Notes: generated by a model not told the origin, from the letters alone. A stretch of DNA of 64,000 nt from Novosphingobium album (ex Hu et al. 2023) (GCF_022832385.1 NZ_JALHLE010000027.1:40296-104295), one strand, 5' to 3'; positions 9,349 through 19,153 are shown, counted from the stretch's first letter. Translations and numbers: made by a program.

Positions 9349-11085
9349 TCAGCGCTCCGCGTATGCTTCAGGCAAATCCCCCAGCGCGTCCTTGAGCGGA
9401 CCGAGCCAGGCTTCGTAGGCCCGCCACTGCCCCACGCCATCGCGGTTGATCGGACGCCGCACCTGTTCGCTCGAAGCCGTGCGGACCGCGCGCGTATTGG
9501 TGTGGAACTGCAGGCAAGCCTCTTCGAACGGCAAGCCCAGATAGGCCAGAAGGCTGCGCACTTCGCCTTCGGGATCATCGAGAAGACGTTCGTGGACGAC
9601 CCGGTGAACGCGCCCCGGCATGACCCGCTCATAGTGCGCCATCGCCCTTACATAGTCGGCGTAATAGCGCCCGATGTGGGACAGATCGTAGGAGAAGCCC
9701 TGCCCCTTGGCGAAGTGCTGCTTGAAATTGGAAAAGCAGCAATCAAGCGGATGACGCCGTGCATCGATGATATTCGCATTCGGCAGGATCAGCGCGATGA
9801 AGCCGAGGTAGGCCCAGTTGTTGGGCAGCTTGTCGATGTAGAATGGCTTGTCCGTCTTGCGCTGAATGCGCGTGCGGTCGAGGAATTCGGCGCCGAGCTC
9901 CGCCAGCCTGCCCGGCTCCATGCCCGCCAGCGCGTCTATCCAGTCCTGCCGCTTGCCGCCGGCCTCGCGCGCCTCGCGCATGGCCATCTGCGGGATGTCC
10001 GGCAATTCCATGGTCCCTTCGACCTGCGAATGGCTGGACAGAATCTGTTCGATCAACGTCGAGCCCGCGCGCGGCAGCCCAAGGACAAAAATGGGATCGG
10101 GCGAGGGATCCCCCTGCCCCATGTGCTCGGAGACGAACGCCGGTGTCAGCGTCTCGATAACGTGATCGACCTGCGCAGCGATGGCATCGGGATCGTGCTT
10201 GATTTCCATGCTGCGCAGCTGATTGCCCTCGGCGTAGTGCACGAAGGACCTGGCGGGCTCTACCCTGTCCTCGAAGGCCTTGCCCAACGCGAAGTGCAGA
10301 TGAAGCCGGTTTTCATCCGAGAGACCCTCAGCGCTTTCCAACGCGGCTTCCATAGCCTCAACGTCCGCATCACCGAACTGCACCGTCTTGAGGTTCGCCA
10401 GACTCCACCAGACTTCCCCCAGCCCCGGTTCGATCTCCAGCGCCCGCCGGTAAGCGGCGATGGCCTCGGCCTGATCGCCCACGGTCTTGAGGATGTGACC
10501 ATAACTCATCCACAGCTTGGCGTGGTCAGGGAAAGTCCTGGTCAGTTCGGCGTAGATGCGCATCGCCTCGTCATAGCCGCCGATACGTCCCAGCGCGGCC
10601 GCCTTGAGGTTGAGCTTGCCGGCATCGACCTCCCCCGCCGCCAGAACCGCATCGAGTTCCCCCACTGCCTCAGCAAAGCGATGCTGCTTGTAGAGCACAG
10701 TCGCCAGATTGGCGCGGGCCGCGGCGAAGGCAGGCGCCAGTTCGAGGGCCCGGCGCAGCAGCGTTTCGGAATCCCGGTAACGGCCGATCCGCGCAGCCAG
10801 TTCCGCCATCAGCCGAATCGCCGCGACATCGAACGGATCCTGCTTCAACCGCTGGCGCAGCAAGGGTTCCGCCGTGGGCAGATCGTTTTCGAGCATGGCC
10901 CGGGCAATGGCGATCATCATCGGATCGTGGACCGACGCCCGGATAGCGGCCATCTCCGACAGCTCGGCTTCCCCGTCGCGGCCCATCGCCCGCAAGGCCC
11001 GGCCCAGCAACCGATGCTTGGCCGCGTTGGCCGGATCGCGCGCAACCGCCTCGCGCAAGTCCGGCAGTGTCGCTGCAGCGCTCAC
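9349..11085 (-). CDS. TPR-repeat sulfotransferase family protein
   Basis: A 578-residue protein in two parts. Residues about 1-250 are tetratricopeptide repeats (for example YKQHRFAEAVGELDAVLAAG and KTVGDQAEAIAAYRRALEIE). Residues about 330-560 are a PAPS-dependent sulfotransferase-like domain with the 5'-phosphosulfate loop LGLPRAGSTLIEQIL and a 3'-phosphate block DARRHPLDCCFSNF. The GTG start overlaps the amidohydrolase stop (GTGA). This architecture is common next to TonB-dependent receptors in sphingomonads and caulobacters, but its role there is not established. A true sulfotransferase or a periplasmic/cytoplasmic accessory of the receptor are both possible; no signal peptide is evident. 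Confidence 0.87.
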   Translation of the reverse strand: MSAAATLPDLREAVARDPANAAKHRLLGRALRAMGRDGEAELSEMAAIRASVHDPMMIAIARAMLENDLPTAEPLLRQRLKQDPFDVAAIRLMAELAARIGRYRDSETLLRRALELAPAFAAARANLATVLYKQHRFAEAVGELDAVLAAGEVDAGKLNLKAAALGRIGGYDEAMRIYAELTRTFPDHAKLWMSYGHILKTVGDQAEAIAAYRRALEIEPGLGEVWWSLANLKTVQFGDADVEAMEAALESAEGLSDENRLHLHFALGKAFEDRVEPARSFVHYAEGNQLRSMEIKHDPDAIAAQVDHVIETLTPAFVSEHMGQGDPSPDPIFVLGLPRAGSTLIEQILSSHSQVEGTMELPDIPQMAMREAREAGGKRQDWIDALAGMEPGRLAELGAEFLDRTRIQRKTDKPFYIDKLPNNWAYLGFIALILPNANIIDARRHPLDCCFSNFKQHFAKGQGFSYDLSHIGRYYADYVRAMAHYERVMPGRVHRVVHERLLDDPEGEVRSLLAYLGLPFEEACLQFHTNTRAVRTASSEQVRRPINRDGVGQWRAYEAWLGPLKDALGDLPEAYAER

Positions 11086-12359
11086 TTCAACACGTCTCCG
11101 CCCTTCATCACGTGCGCCACGCTCTCCAGCACGCGCACGTTCTGCAGGGGATCGCCTTCGACGGCGATCATGTCGGCAAATTTTCCGGTGGCGATGGAGC
11201 CCAGTTCCTTGTCATGGCCGATCAGCGTGGCGGCATCGATCGTCGCCGCGCGGATCGCCTGAAGCGGCGTCATGCCGTAGCGCACCATGTAAGCGAACTG
11301 ACGCCCGTTCAGCCCGTGCGGATAGACGCCCGAGTCCGTGCCATAGGCCAGCCTGACGCCCATCTTCACTGCCTTGGCAAAACCCTCGCGCTGGGTCTCG
11401 GTGGTCTCGCGGTTCTTGCGCAGGTATTCTTCCGGCCAGCCTTCCTTTGTGCCGACATCGTTGATGTAGTCGCCGTTGTAGATATCCATGACCAGCCAGA
11501 CGCCGGCGTTCCTGGCCATGCGCAGCGCCTCGTCGTCAATCAGGCTGGCGTGCTCGATGCTGCGCACACCCGCGCGGATGGCCGCCTTGATCCCCTCGGC
11601 ACCATGGGCGTGCGCCGTCGCATAGCTGCCATGCGCCTTCGCCACCTCTATGGCGGCATGCATCTCGTCCCCGGTCAGTTCCGGCTGGCCCGGCTCGGTG
11701 CCGATCGCCAACACCGCGCCCGTGGCGATCAGCTTGAGGAAATCCACCCCGTGATCGAACAGGTATTCGGCCCTGTCGTGAGCCTCCTGCGCGTTCTTCA
11801 CGACGCCCAGCCGCATGTCGGGCGGGAGCTGATCATTGGGAACCACGCCGTTGAGTTCGCCTCCACCGCCGGGAATGGTGATGTAGGCGCCTGCCACGAA
11901 CATGCGTGGCCCCGGCACATGACCAGCGGCAATCGCATCGCGTAGCGCAACATCAGTCAACCCGCGATACGTGCCGACATCGCGCACGGTCGTGAAACCG
12001 GCATCGAGCGTGAGGCGGGCATTGTGCGCCCCGATCAGCGCAGTAGCGGCAGGCGAAGTGTTGAGCGGCGCGGCCAGGTCCGCGCTCTGGCCGGTATCGG
12101 CCAGATGCGTGTGCAGATCCATCAGGCCGGGCAGCACCCAATAGGCCGACCAGTCGAGCCGCTTGGCACCCGCCGGCGTCTCACCGCAGGGCTCGATCTT
12201 CGCGACGCGCTCATCCTCGACGAGGATGCACTGCCCGGTTTTTTCCTGCCCGCTTGCTACATCCAGCAGGTGCCCGGCTTCCACATAAAGCGGCCGTGCC
12301 GACGCCGGTGCGGCAGCCAGCGCCAAAGCCAGCGCGACGACAGGTGCCGAATGCCTCAT
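11082..12359 (-). CDS. Secreted amidohydrolase (imidazolonepropionase/prolidase-type)
   Basis: A 425-residue metal-dependent hydrolase with a signal peptide (residues 1-21, ending ASARP). The amidohydrolase motifs are in order: DLHTH (metal ligands H83 and H85), FLKLIATGAV (lysine expected to be carboxylated), AHAHG, SIEHAS and YGTDSG (catalytic aspartate). This subgroup includes enzymes that cleave N-acyl amino acids or Xaa-Pro/Arg dipeptides. The ATG overlaps the M20 peptidase stop by ATGA, and the gene's own stop overlaps the next start, so three genes are coupled. It probably acts in the periplasm on material brought in by the TonB receptor. Confidence 0.88.
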   Translation of the reverse strand: MRHSAPVVALALALAAAPASARPLYVEAGHLLDVASGQEKTGQCILVEDERVAKIEPCGETPAGAKRLDWSAYWVLPGLMDLHTHLADTGQSADLAAPLNTSPAATALIGAHNARLTLDAGFTTVRDVGTYRGLTDVALRDAIAAGHVPGPRMFVAGAYITIPGGGGELNGVVPNDQLPPDMRLGVVKNAQEAHDRAEYLFDHGVDFLKLIATGAVLAIGTEPGQPELTGDEMHAAIEVAKAHGSYATAHAHGAEGIKAAIRAGVRSIEHASLIDDEALRMARNAGVWLVMDIYNGDYINDVGTKEGWPEEYLRKNRETTETQREGFAKAVKMGVRLAYGTDSGVYPHGLNGRQFAYMVRYGMTPLQAIRAATIDAATLIGHDKELGSIATGKFADMIAVEGDPLQNVRVLESVAHVMKGGDVLK

Positions 12360-13762
12360 TTCGCGGAAAGGTCCTTGTAGAGGCTGAGGTAGTAGGTGAT
12401 GCCCGGGCGGATGTTGAGCAGCGGCTCGCGCTCGTTGAGGCCGTGGGCAAAGTCCTCCGATTCCTTGATCATCGTCGCGCTCGCACCATAGCTGGGCACG
12501 CCAAGCGCGCGATACCACATCGAATCCGAAGCACCCGATGACTGCATCGGAATGATCGGAACCGGTCCCCAGGCCGCCTTCACCGCCTTGGTCACGGCCG
12601 CGACGAATTCCGGATCCATCGGCGAGGCGGGAGCCATGACAGAGTCATCACCCGTGACATCGGAGAACTTCGCAGCCGGTTCGGCGGCCACCTTCTCCAG
12701 TTCCGCCATGATCTCCTCGCGCGAGTGGCCCGGGAAGACGCGGCAATTGATGTTCGCCGAGACGCCCTGCGGGAGCGCATTCTGGGCGTGACCGCCCGAG
12801 ATCATGGTCGGCACACAAGTCGTCGCGATCCGGCCGACCATGGCTGGATTGGCACGCAGCACCTCGAGCGCACCGGGATCAGCGGGATTGGCCACAAAGG
12901 CCTTCATCGCGGCGGCCAGTTCGGCATCCGGTTCCAGCCTTGCCGCCTCGGTCCAGTATGCACGGGTAATGTCATTGAGTTCCGGCTTGAAGTTGTAGTG
13001 CCCGATCCGCTCCAGCACCTGCGACATCTGGACAATGGCATTGTCGAGGCGAGGCATCGAGCTGTGGCCGCCGGGATTGGTGATTTCGATCTTGTAATCG
13101 ATGTACGTCTTCTCGCCGCCCTGCCAGCTCCAGTAGAGCGGCTTGCCGGTCTCTTCCGACAGCGTGCCCGAGGCGCCATCGACATTGAGCACGATCTTCG
13201 CATCCTTGAGCCGCTCGGCGATCAGCTTCGAGGTGTCCATCGTGGTCTCCTCGTCGCCCGAATAGGCGATCACGAGGCTGCGCCTGGGCTGGAAGCCCTG
13301 ACGGCGCAGTTCCATCATCGCTTCCATCGCCAGGACTGCGTCGAACTTGGTATCGCTGGCGCCGCGGCCATAGAGATAGCCGTTCTCCACCACCGGTGTG
13401 AATGGATCGCGCTCCCAATCCTCGGGCCTGGCCTCGACCACGTCCATGTGCGCGGAAACCACGACCGGCTTCAGAGACGGATCACTGCCCGGCCAGCTGG
13501 CGATGAGGTAGGCGGTATCCTTGTACGGGACGATCTCGATGTCGTTGGCGGCCCAGCCGCCCTTGATCAGCGCGTCGCGGAACAGTTCTGCCACTTCAGG
13601 GGTCTTGTTGCCCTCCCCCTGCACCGAGCGCAGGGCGATAGCCTGCCTGGAAAGCTCCAGAACCTGCTTTTCTGCCTCTGGATATGCCTTCGCGGCCAGG
13701 CATGGCGAGGACAGGAGAAGAGCCGGTGTCAACACGAGCACGGGAAGCGATCCGAAGCGCAT
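12356..13762 (-). CDS. Secreted M20 family metallopeptidase (dipeptidase/carboxypeptidase)
   Basis: A 468-residue zinc peptidase with a signal peptide (residues 1-24, LLLSSPCLAA). The dinuclear metal ligands are visible: H105 in SAHMDVV, D137 in GRGASDTKF, E171-E172 in SGDEETTMD, D195 in NVDGASG, and a C-terminal histidine in EDFAHGLNE. The dimerisation domain HSSMPRLDNA is present. The ATG has AAGGAAA 8 bases upstream. It heads the coupled minus-strand operon with the amidohydrolase and TPR-sulfotransferase and probably removes residues from short peptides in the periplasm. Confidence 0.92.
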   Translation of the reverse strand: MRFGSLPVLVLTPALLLSSPCLAAKAYPEAEKQVLELSRQAIALRSVQGEGNKTPEVAELFRDALIKGGWAANDIEIVPYKDTAYLIASWPGSDPSLKPVVVSAHMDVVEARPEDWERDPFTPVVENGYLYGRGASDTKFDAVLAMEAMMELRRQGFQPRRSLVIAYSGDEETTMDTSKLIAERLKDAKIVLNVDGASGTLSEETGKPLYWSWQGGEKTYIDYKIEITNPGGHSSMPRLDNAIVQMSQVLERIGHYNFKPELNDITRAYWTEAARLEPDAELAAAMKAFVANPADPGALEVLRANPAMVGRIATTCVPTMISGGHAQNALPQGVSANINCRVFPGHSREEIMAELEKVAAEPAAKFSDVTGDDSVMAPASPMDPEFVAAVTKAVKAAWGPVPIIPMQSSGASDSMWYRALGVPSYGASATMIKESEDFAHGLNEREPLLNIRPGITYYLSLYKDLSAK

Positions 13763-14115
13763 TTACGTTTTCCTTGAATGGCCGGGCAGCGGCCGGACGG
13801 CCTGCCGGTCAGGAAAGCTTACCGCGCAATCAGGCGATCGCAAGGGAGCCAACGCGAACAAACCGCACATGGTCGGTGAGAACGCGGCAACTCCGGCTGA
13901 CAGCCACCACGAGGCCTAACCCGCCCCGGGCGGGAGCCAACCGGCGGGCTGTTACGGACTGCTTGCCAGAAGCATACGCCAGCGGAGAGGAGGCCTTGTC
14001 TGGGATTGACGCCAGACGGCAAACTTGCCGTGCCGTTCAGGAGTTTATGGCCCACGCCGCGGAAGTCTGGCTACACCGTTCGAGCCAGCATAGCCGCCAC
14101 CGGACGGACATGGGA
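13763..14115. other. Intergenic region without a convincing gene
   Basis: 353 bases separating the catabolic operon from the polysaccharide region. Three hairpin-capable segments are visible: GGCA..GGCC/GGCC..TGCC near 13782-13806, next to the peptidase start; a CCGCC/GGCGG stem near 13920-13933; and GTCTGG/CCAGAC near 13997-14016. They could terminate transcription coming from the polymerase gene (minus strand, ends 14116) or sit in the peptidase leader. Short open frames here show no recognisable domain. Confidence 0.5.
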
Positions 14116-15720
14116 TCAAAGCCAGCGGCGCATTGCCGGAGATTTGCCGGACCCGGCGTTCTGCTGGACCCTGTATGCAGCACCGGCAACGACCCCCATG
14201 AACATGTAAACAACCGAGACATTGTCTTCCTGGGCCAGAACGATCTTGGCCACCAGCCAGACGGCGATGCCGGTCGCTGCCGGGATGGCAAGGCTCGTTT
14301 CGCCCTTGCTGGCCTGCCCGACCCGGACCCCCTTGAACGCAAACATGCCGTACATTGCCGCCATCACGATGAAGCCCAGAAGACCATAATTGAGGGCTGC
14401 GGCCAGGATGTAACTGTCAATCGACAACTCTCCGGCAGGATTGCGGTAGCCCAGAACACCCGCGCCTTCACCGGGCCCATAGCCAACCACGGGCCGCTTG
14501 ATGATCAGCGGAATCGCCGCCTTCATCTGTTCCACGCGGCCTGCAGTACTGGCCGCATGCTCACCGCCGCCGAGTGTCATGATCCTCAGGCGCGGAACCG
14601 TAAGAACTGCGGCTGCGGACAGCACCAGCGCCAGCGGCATAACGAACAGCAGGACCGAGGCAATGATGTTAGTGCGTTCCTGCTGCCATTTCCTGATCGT
14701 CCACGCAGCAAAATAGACGCCATGCGCCGTCAATGCCCCGACAATCCCCACACGCGCCTGGGTAAGAAGAATTCCGTAGAACACAAGTATGTTACACAGC
14801 ACAGCAATAGCACGCCAGTACAACTTCTTTCCTTCGAACATGGCATGAAGGAAGAAAGGCATCGTCATGGCCATGAATTCGGCATAGGACAGCGATGTCG
14901 AGAACGGCCCCGCGACCCGGTATTCACCCGCGCGAAACATCGGGGAAAGAAGATTCTGCATGGCAGGATCGCTAACCTTAAGGAACCACGGGATGTGGTT
15001 TGCCCAAAGCAGGCCCTGATTGCGAAGCTCGAAATACCCCAAGACTGCGAGAAAAACGGCCAGGCAGCGAATAATGTTCGCGAACCGGTCCATATTGCCG
15101 GGCTTCGACATCACATAGGCGACGATGAAAAACACCGCTGTCCAGCCGAGCTGGTTCTTCACGAAAGTGGGAATCGAGCCCTTCACGTCGACTGAAAAAA
15201 CCACGGCCAGGGCTTGGAAAACCACGAATATCCAAATGAGCTTTACCTCTCGGGAGGATGTCCTGGAAATATCCAGAAGATCCTGACGAAAGCGCTGCGA
15301 GATGGAATAGCTGACCAGAAAACCCAGAATTGAAAGCGCAATAAACAAGCGCCGGATCTCGATCAGGGGAAGCCCCGGCAACTGGATGGCGAGATAGTAG
15401 GGCCAGACCACGACGGCCACGAAATAGGCGAAGAACGTGACGCCCATGAAACGGGTCGGGGGGCGGCTGTTCTCGGGAAGGACCCAGATGATGACCAGTG
15501 TCAGGGCGACAAGTGGGAGCAGCGGCACCACAATCAGGTTTGACGGCAGCCCGCCGACCGCCAGCCCGATGCCCGCAGCGACCATCACTACGGCGAAGTG
15601 CATCGCCAGACGGACGAGCGCCCCCGGTTCGGGCGCATGATAGCCGGACAGCGTGAAAGGGCGGCGTTTCTTCCCGGCAGACGGTCTGAGTTGGAATTGA
15701 ACCGTTCGCTGCATGGCCAT
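14116..15720 (-). CDS. O-antigen ligase/polymerase family membrane protein (Wzy-like)
   Basis: A 534-residue integral membrane protein with about ten to twelve hydrophobic segments. It has the conserved block of the O-antigen ligase/polymerase family in the large periplasmic loop and following helix (LTQARVGIVGALTAHGVYF and GYGPGEGAGVLG). It should polymerise lipid-linked repeat units at the periplasmic face, the Wzy role in Wzx/Wzy-dependent export. The ATG at 15720 was chosen for its upstream AAAGAGG; a second ATG lies two codons on. It faces away from the acyltransferase gene across 110 bases. A ligase role is possible, since sequence alone does not separate Wzy from WaaL. Confidence 0.85.
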   Translation of the reverse strand: MAMQRTVQFQLRPSAGKKRRPFTLSGYHAPEPGALVRLAMHFAVVMVAAGIGLAVGGLPSNLIVVPLLPLVALTLVIIWVLPENSRPPTRFMGVTFFAYFVAVVVWPYYLAIQLPGLPLIEIRRLFIALSILGFLVSYSISQRFRQDLLDISRTSSREVKLIWIFVVFQALAVVFSVDVKGSIPTFVKNQLGWTAVFFIVAYVMSKPGNMDRFANIIRCLAVFLAVLGYFELRNQGLLWANHIPWFLKVSDPAMQNLLSPMFRAGEYRVAGPFSTSLSYAEFMAMTMPFFLHAMFEGKKLYWRAIAVLCNILVFYGILLTQARVGIVGALTAHGVYFAAWTIRKWQQERTNIIASVLLFVMPLALVLSAAAVLTVPRLRIMTLGGGEHAASTAGRVEQMKAAIPLIIKRPVVGYGPGEGAGVLGYRNPAGELSIDSYILAAALNYGLLGFIVMAAMYGMFAFKGVRVGQASKGETSLAIPAATGIAVWLVAKIVLAQEDNVSVVYMFMGVVAGAAYRVQQNAGSGKSPAMRRWL

Positions 15721-15768
15721 CTTACCGGGAACCTCTTTTGCGCCGATCGCAGGCGCAAGACGCGTGGA

Positions 15769-15782
15769 GTCACTTGCGTGAC
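15769..15782. promoter_or_regulatory. Inverted repeat in a divergent intergenic region
   Basis: GTCAC-TTGC-GTGAC (5-bp arms) lies in the 110 bases between the divergent polymerase (minus) and acyltransferase (plus) genes, where both promoters must be. A TATAGA sequence at 15805-15810 could be a -10 element for the plus strand, but no well-spaced -35 was found. This is a candidate site only. Confidence 0.3.
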
Positions 15783-15830
15783 GCTTGCTTTTCACGATGT
15801 AACCTATAGAGCCACAATGGCAAAGGTAGG

Positions 15831-16943
15831 ATGAAAGGAGTGCCCCGTGTTCTGTCAGCCGGCGCAATCATGCAGGCAGAATCCGTGACAGAGACTTCTT
15901 CTTCGCCTACTTCCCCAAATACCACCCGTCCTCGCCTCGATGATCTCACCCGGTGCAAGGGACTTGGCATCATACTGGTGGTGATCGGCCATCTGCTGGT
16001 GGCTCCTGCGCCACCGGGTGCGGAATGGTTTTTCGTATTGCGGACGGCAATATACTCATTCCACATGCCGTTCTTCCTGTTCGTCAGCGGATTTCTTTTC
16101 TATTATACTGGCGGAGACCGCAAGGCGCTGGCGGACCCTGGCGGCTATCTCGTGCAACGCGCCTATCGATTGCTGGTACCGTTTGCACTGTTCGGCCTGC
16201 TGCTGGTGGCTGCCAGCTTCGTTGTCGAAGGCGAGGCCCGCAGCGTGACAAGCACGGGCGGATTGCCTGCCCTGCTGAGAGCATTTCTGACTTACGCCGC
16301 CGACAGCCTGATTTTTCACACGACCGAGAGCCCGGCACAGTTCCTGTGGTATGTTGCGGTTCTTTTTGAACTCATCGCGCTGGCTGTCGTTCTGCGACCG
16401 ATCCTGCCCCATCCACTGCACCTGGCGATCATCTTCATTCCGCTCATGCCGCTGGTGACCACACCGGACCTGGACTTCCTCTATCTGAACCGCCTGTTCG
16501 TCTATGGCGGCTTCTTCTTTGTCGGCGGCCTTGCCGCGACAGAAGCGGAGCGGTGGAACCGGATGGTTGACAACTACCTCATCCCGGCGGCCATAGCCTT
16601 CGCCATCGTCCTGATCAGCACCCGCCTGCTGCGAATCTATTATATCTCCATATTGTCATGTGGCCTTGCCTCACTTGCCCTCCTTCACGGCCTGTGCAGG
16701 CGGAACTGGCCCCGCTTCAATCGCGCCATGCAATGGATCGGCGAATACAGTTTCGTGATCTATTTGCTCAACACTCTTTTCATTTTTTCAAGCAAATTTG
16801 TCCTTGACCGATTTTTGACATGGAATGGCCCGTTCTTCCTGGTTTATCTGATGATCATGCTGCCTTGCGCGTTGTTCGGTCCGATTCTGGTAAAAACCAT
16901 CATCTTTCGCCGAATGCCTTTTCTTGACAGAATGACCGCCTGA
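15831..16943 (+). CDS. Acyltransferase family 3 membrane protein (EPS O-acyl modification)
   Basis: About 370 residues with roughly ten membrane segments. Family-3 features are present: the opening block [20 protein letters not shown] with the conserved histidine, and [14 protein letters not shown] after the first loop. Such enzymes move acetyl, succinyl or other acyl groups from the cytoplasm onto surface glycans. The start is uncertain: the ATG at 15831 follows GGTAGG closely, and another in-frame ATG is at 15870. The next gene, a co-polymerase, begins 67 bases downstream on the same strand. It probably decorates the exopolysaccharide. Confidence 0.88.
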   Translation: MKGVPRVLSAGAIMQAESVTETSSSPTSPNTTRPRLDDLTRCKGLGIILVVIGHLLVAPAPPGAEWFFVLRTAIYSFHMPFFLFVSGFLFYYTGGDRKALADPGGYLVQRAYRLLVPFALFGLLLVAASFVVEGEARSVTSTGGLPALLRAFLTYAADSLIFHTTESPAQFLWYVAVLFELIALAVVLRPILPHPLHLAIIFIPLMPLVTTPDLDFLYLNRLFVYGGFFFVGGLAATEAERWNRMVDNYLIPAAIAFAIVLISTRLLRIYYISILSCGLASLALLHGLCRRNWPRFNRAMQWIGEYSFVIYLLNTLFIFSSKFVLDRFLTWNGPFFLVYLMIMLPCALFGPILVKTIIFRRMPFLDRMTA

Positions 16944-17010
16944 GCGCGATCACCTCGACGATGCCACGTGACGTGCGCTCTTGCACAGTAAGGAAAAGAG
17001 GGTTGGTGCA

Positions 17011-18300
17011 GTGCTTGGCTTGAACTGGTCCCGCATTTGCCGCGCGCACTGGATAACCATCGCTCTTGCCGCACTGACAAGTGTCAGCGTGGCGCTGGCC
17101 GTGGCATACAGACTTCCCAAGACCTACGAGGGCAAGGCGCGCGTCCATGCCGACTTCGCCTCGCCGGACCCGGCCACGGGCAAGGGCGTACCCATGTCGC
17201 GAGCAGTAGCGTCGCATTTTGCAGATACCCAGACCGCGATCATCGAAGATCCGATCGTGAGCGAGCCCGTGGCCCTCAAGCTCGGTTACGTCATTTCGCC
17301 TCCAGCCGGCAACACCAATGACCCCGCCTACCTCCGCAGCCTGCGCTCGAGCGCTCGCGCGATCGCAGACCAGACGGTTGTCGAGTGGGATGGCACCGGC
17401 ATGTACTTCAACATCCTGTTCTACGCGGAAACGCCGGAAGACGCCCGCAAAGGCGCGGATGCCGTGCGTGAAGTCTACCTTGCGCGAATGCTGGAAATGA
17501 GGCGCCAGAAGGACCTCCTGAGGCTGGACGCCCTGCAAGAGGAAAACGCAAGACTGGTAGCGGCGCTGGACCGAGCAGCCCAGCGCAAGCGCGATTTCGA
17601 AAAGGCGAACGGCATTCACCTGTTTGACGACGAAACCGACGCCATCGAGAACACGCTGCGAGCCTTGTCAGGCAATCAGCGGGCTCTCCGGACCGACACC
17701 CCTGCCCGTCCCGCGATCGATCAGGGAAATTTCGCCCAGATCGCCCGCATCGACGCAGCCCTGAGCGCGGCGCAGATGCAGCTTGGCCCCAATCACCCTA
17801 CCGTTCTGGCCTTGCGATCCCAACGCGCCGCTCTGGCGGCTCAGACAGCAACTGCCGTTGCTTCCGGGGCTACCCCACAGTATCTGGACTCTGCCGGCGC
17901 ACTTACGGCACAGACCACCCGGCTTCTGGAAGAACGCGGCAAGCTGCAGGCCGCCCGCCTGATCGCCAACGAAGTCTCCGTTCTTTCGCAACAGGCAACA
18001 ACGCTGGCTAGCGAGACGTCCGAATTAAAACGCAAGATCGCATCGAACCATATTGGTCTGAAGCCCATCGGTCCGGCCAAAGCACCCGCGAAACCAGTCC
18101 GCCCCAAGATACCGCTGATCGGAGGCATCGCCCTAGCACTCGGCCTCGTCCTGGGCGTGCAAATCTCGGTTGTGTTCGAACTGCTGAACCGGCGCGTTCG
18201 CGGTACGGACGACCTGGCCGATCTGGGCGTGCCCATCCTGGTGGCCTATAATCACAAGAAGGTAGATCAACCTGAAGCGCCCGTGTCCCTGGTTGCCTGA
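17011..18300 (+). CDS. Polysaccharide co-polymerase, Wzz/GumC-like (first of two)
   Basis: A 429-residue chain-length determinant type protein. One membrane segment lies near residues 15-35 (TIALAALTSVSVALAVAYRL). A long alanine- and glutamine-rich coiled-coil periplasmic part follows, then a proline-rich stretch (PAKAPAKPVRPKIP) and a second membrane segment. It ends with the short cytoplasmic tail RRVRGTDDLADLGVPILVAY, typical of GumC/BceF-type proteins. The GTG at 17011 was preferred because AGGAAAAGAGGG lies about 8 bases upstream. No kinase gene follows it, unlike the second copy at 29094-30422, with which it shares layout. It probably works with the nearby polymerase to set chain length. 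Confidence 0.85.
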   Translation: MLGLNWSRICRAHWITIALAALTSVSVALAVAYRLPKTYEGKARVHADFASPDPATGKGVPMSRAVASHFADTQTAIIEDPIVSEPVALKLGYVISPPAGNTNDPAYLRSLRSSARAIADQTVVEWDGTGMYFNILFYAETPEDARKGADAVREVYLARMLEMRRQKDLLRLDALQEENARLVAALDRAAQRKRDFEKANGIHLFDDETDAIENTLRALSGNQRALRTDTPARPAIDQGNFAQIARIDAALSAAQMQLGPNHPTVLALRSQRAALAAQTATAVASGATPQYLDSAGALTAQTTRLLEERGKLQAARLIANEVSVLSQQATTLASETSELKRKIASNHIGLKPIGPAKAPAKPVRPKIPLIGGIALALGLVLGVQISVVFELLNRRVRGTDDLADLGVPILVAYNHKKVDQPEAPVSLVA

Positions 18301-18418
18301 GCAACCGCTGCGCGGGCCGGGATCTTCGACTGCCGTAGGCTTGCGTTCCGGACGAAATCCGTAAACCACCCAAGTTCCCGCCGTGCTGCTGCGCAGGCGC
18401 GATGGCCCAAATATGCCC

Positions 18419-18901
18419 TTAGCGATCCGCCGCCAGCGCCGCTTCGTGAGCCGCCCTGTCCGCCTTGGACATGCCAACCGAAAGAAAGCGCCCGTAGGGG
18501 CCGACTTCGATGTTCGAACGAATTACGGTCGCAGGATTGCCGGCGACGATCGAACGCGGCAGGACATCGCGCGTCACCACTGCTCCGGCTGCAACAATCG
18601 ATTCGTCGCCGACAGTAACCCCGGGCATGATCAGACTGCGCGCGCCAATAAAACAGTAACGGCCGATACGCGTATCCTTGTAAAGGGCTCGCGTCATGTC
18701 ATGGCACAGGATCGTAGCTCCAAACGCGATATAGGCCTGACGGCCAACGTGAACGCCTTTCGGGTATGTGGTGTCGAGCTTGGCCGAGAACGAGATTCGC
18801 GCAGTCGGATCAATGCTCATCCCCCAAAAAGTGTTGAGGAACGCAATCCGCATTCGCATCACGCGACGCTGGATTCCAAGAAGCTTATTCAGGCTCGCCA
18901 T
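18419..18901 (-). CDS. Hexapeptide-repeat acyl/acetyltransferase (LbH family)
   Basis: A 160-residue left-handed beta-helix transferase. The hexapeptide periodicity is visible (IGRYCFIGARSLIMPGVTVG, then ESIVAAGAVVTRDV), ending in the family's IVAGNPATVIRS block. A catalytic histidine is expected in ATILCHDMT. Members acetylate sugars from acetyl-CoA in the cytoplasm (WcaF, NodL, CysE relatives). The ATG at 18901 fits the family, but its ribosome site is weak. The gene is isolated on the minus strand between the co-polymerase and the ACP gene, and is probably an EPS O-acetyltransferase. Confidence 0.85.
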   Translation of the reverse strand: MASLNKLLGIQRRVMRMRIAFLNTFWGMSIDPTARISFSAKLDTTYPKGVHVGRQAYIAFGATILCHDMTRALYKDTRIGRYCFIGARSLIMPGVTVGDESIVAAGAVVTRDVLPRSIVAGNPATVIRSNIEVGPYGRFLSVGMSKADRAAHEAALAADR

Positions 18902-19153
18902 CGATCGATCTTTCGCTTGCGTACAACTTCGGGGCCGCATCGGCATCGAGGCCCAATCCTGAAGACGTCAACTCCACGCTCAACTTTCCGGCGTCAACCG
19001 CTTCGATCAATTGTAGACTGCTGAATCAAAAGCATAGCGAGGGATGATGCACTGCCAAACCGGCACATCATGGGTAGACGCCGCCTGAATATCCTTTACG
19101 TTTTGCTGCATTTGCACAATTATAGCGGTGCGGCCAAGGGGGGCACGAGGCTA

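Noticed and set aside
9343..11262. 639-codon plus-strand frame opposite the TPR-sulfotransferase
   Set aside because: The opposite strand has TPR repeats and the sulfotransferase loop; this frame is Arg/Gly/Ala-rich and lacks a domain or ribosome site.
13684..15195. 503-codon plus-strand frame across the 13763-14115 gap and the polymerase gene
   Set aside because: Most of it is antisense to the membrane-protein gene, and its composition (His, Arg, Gln, Cys-rich) does not look like a folded protein.
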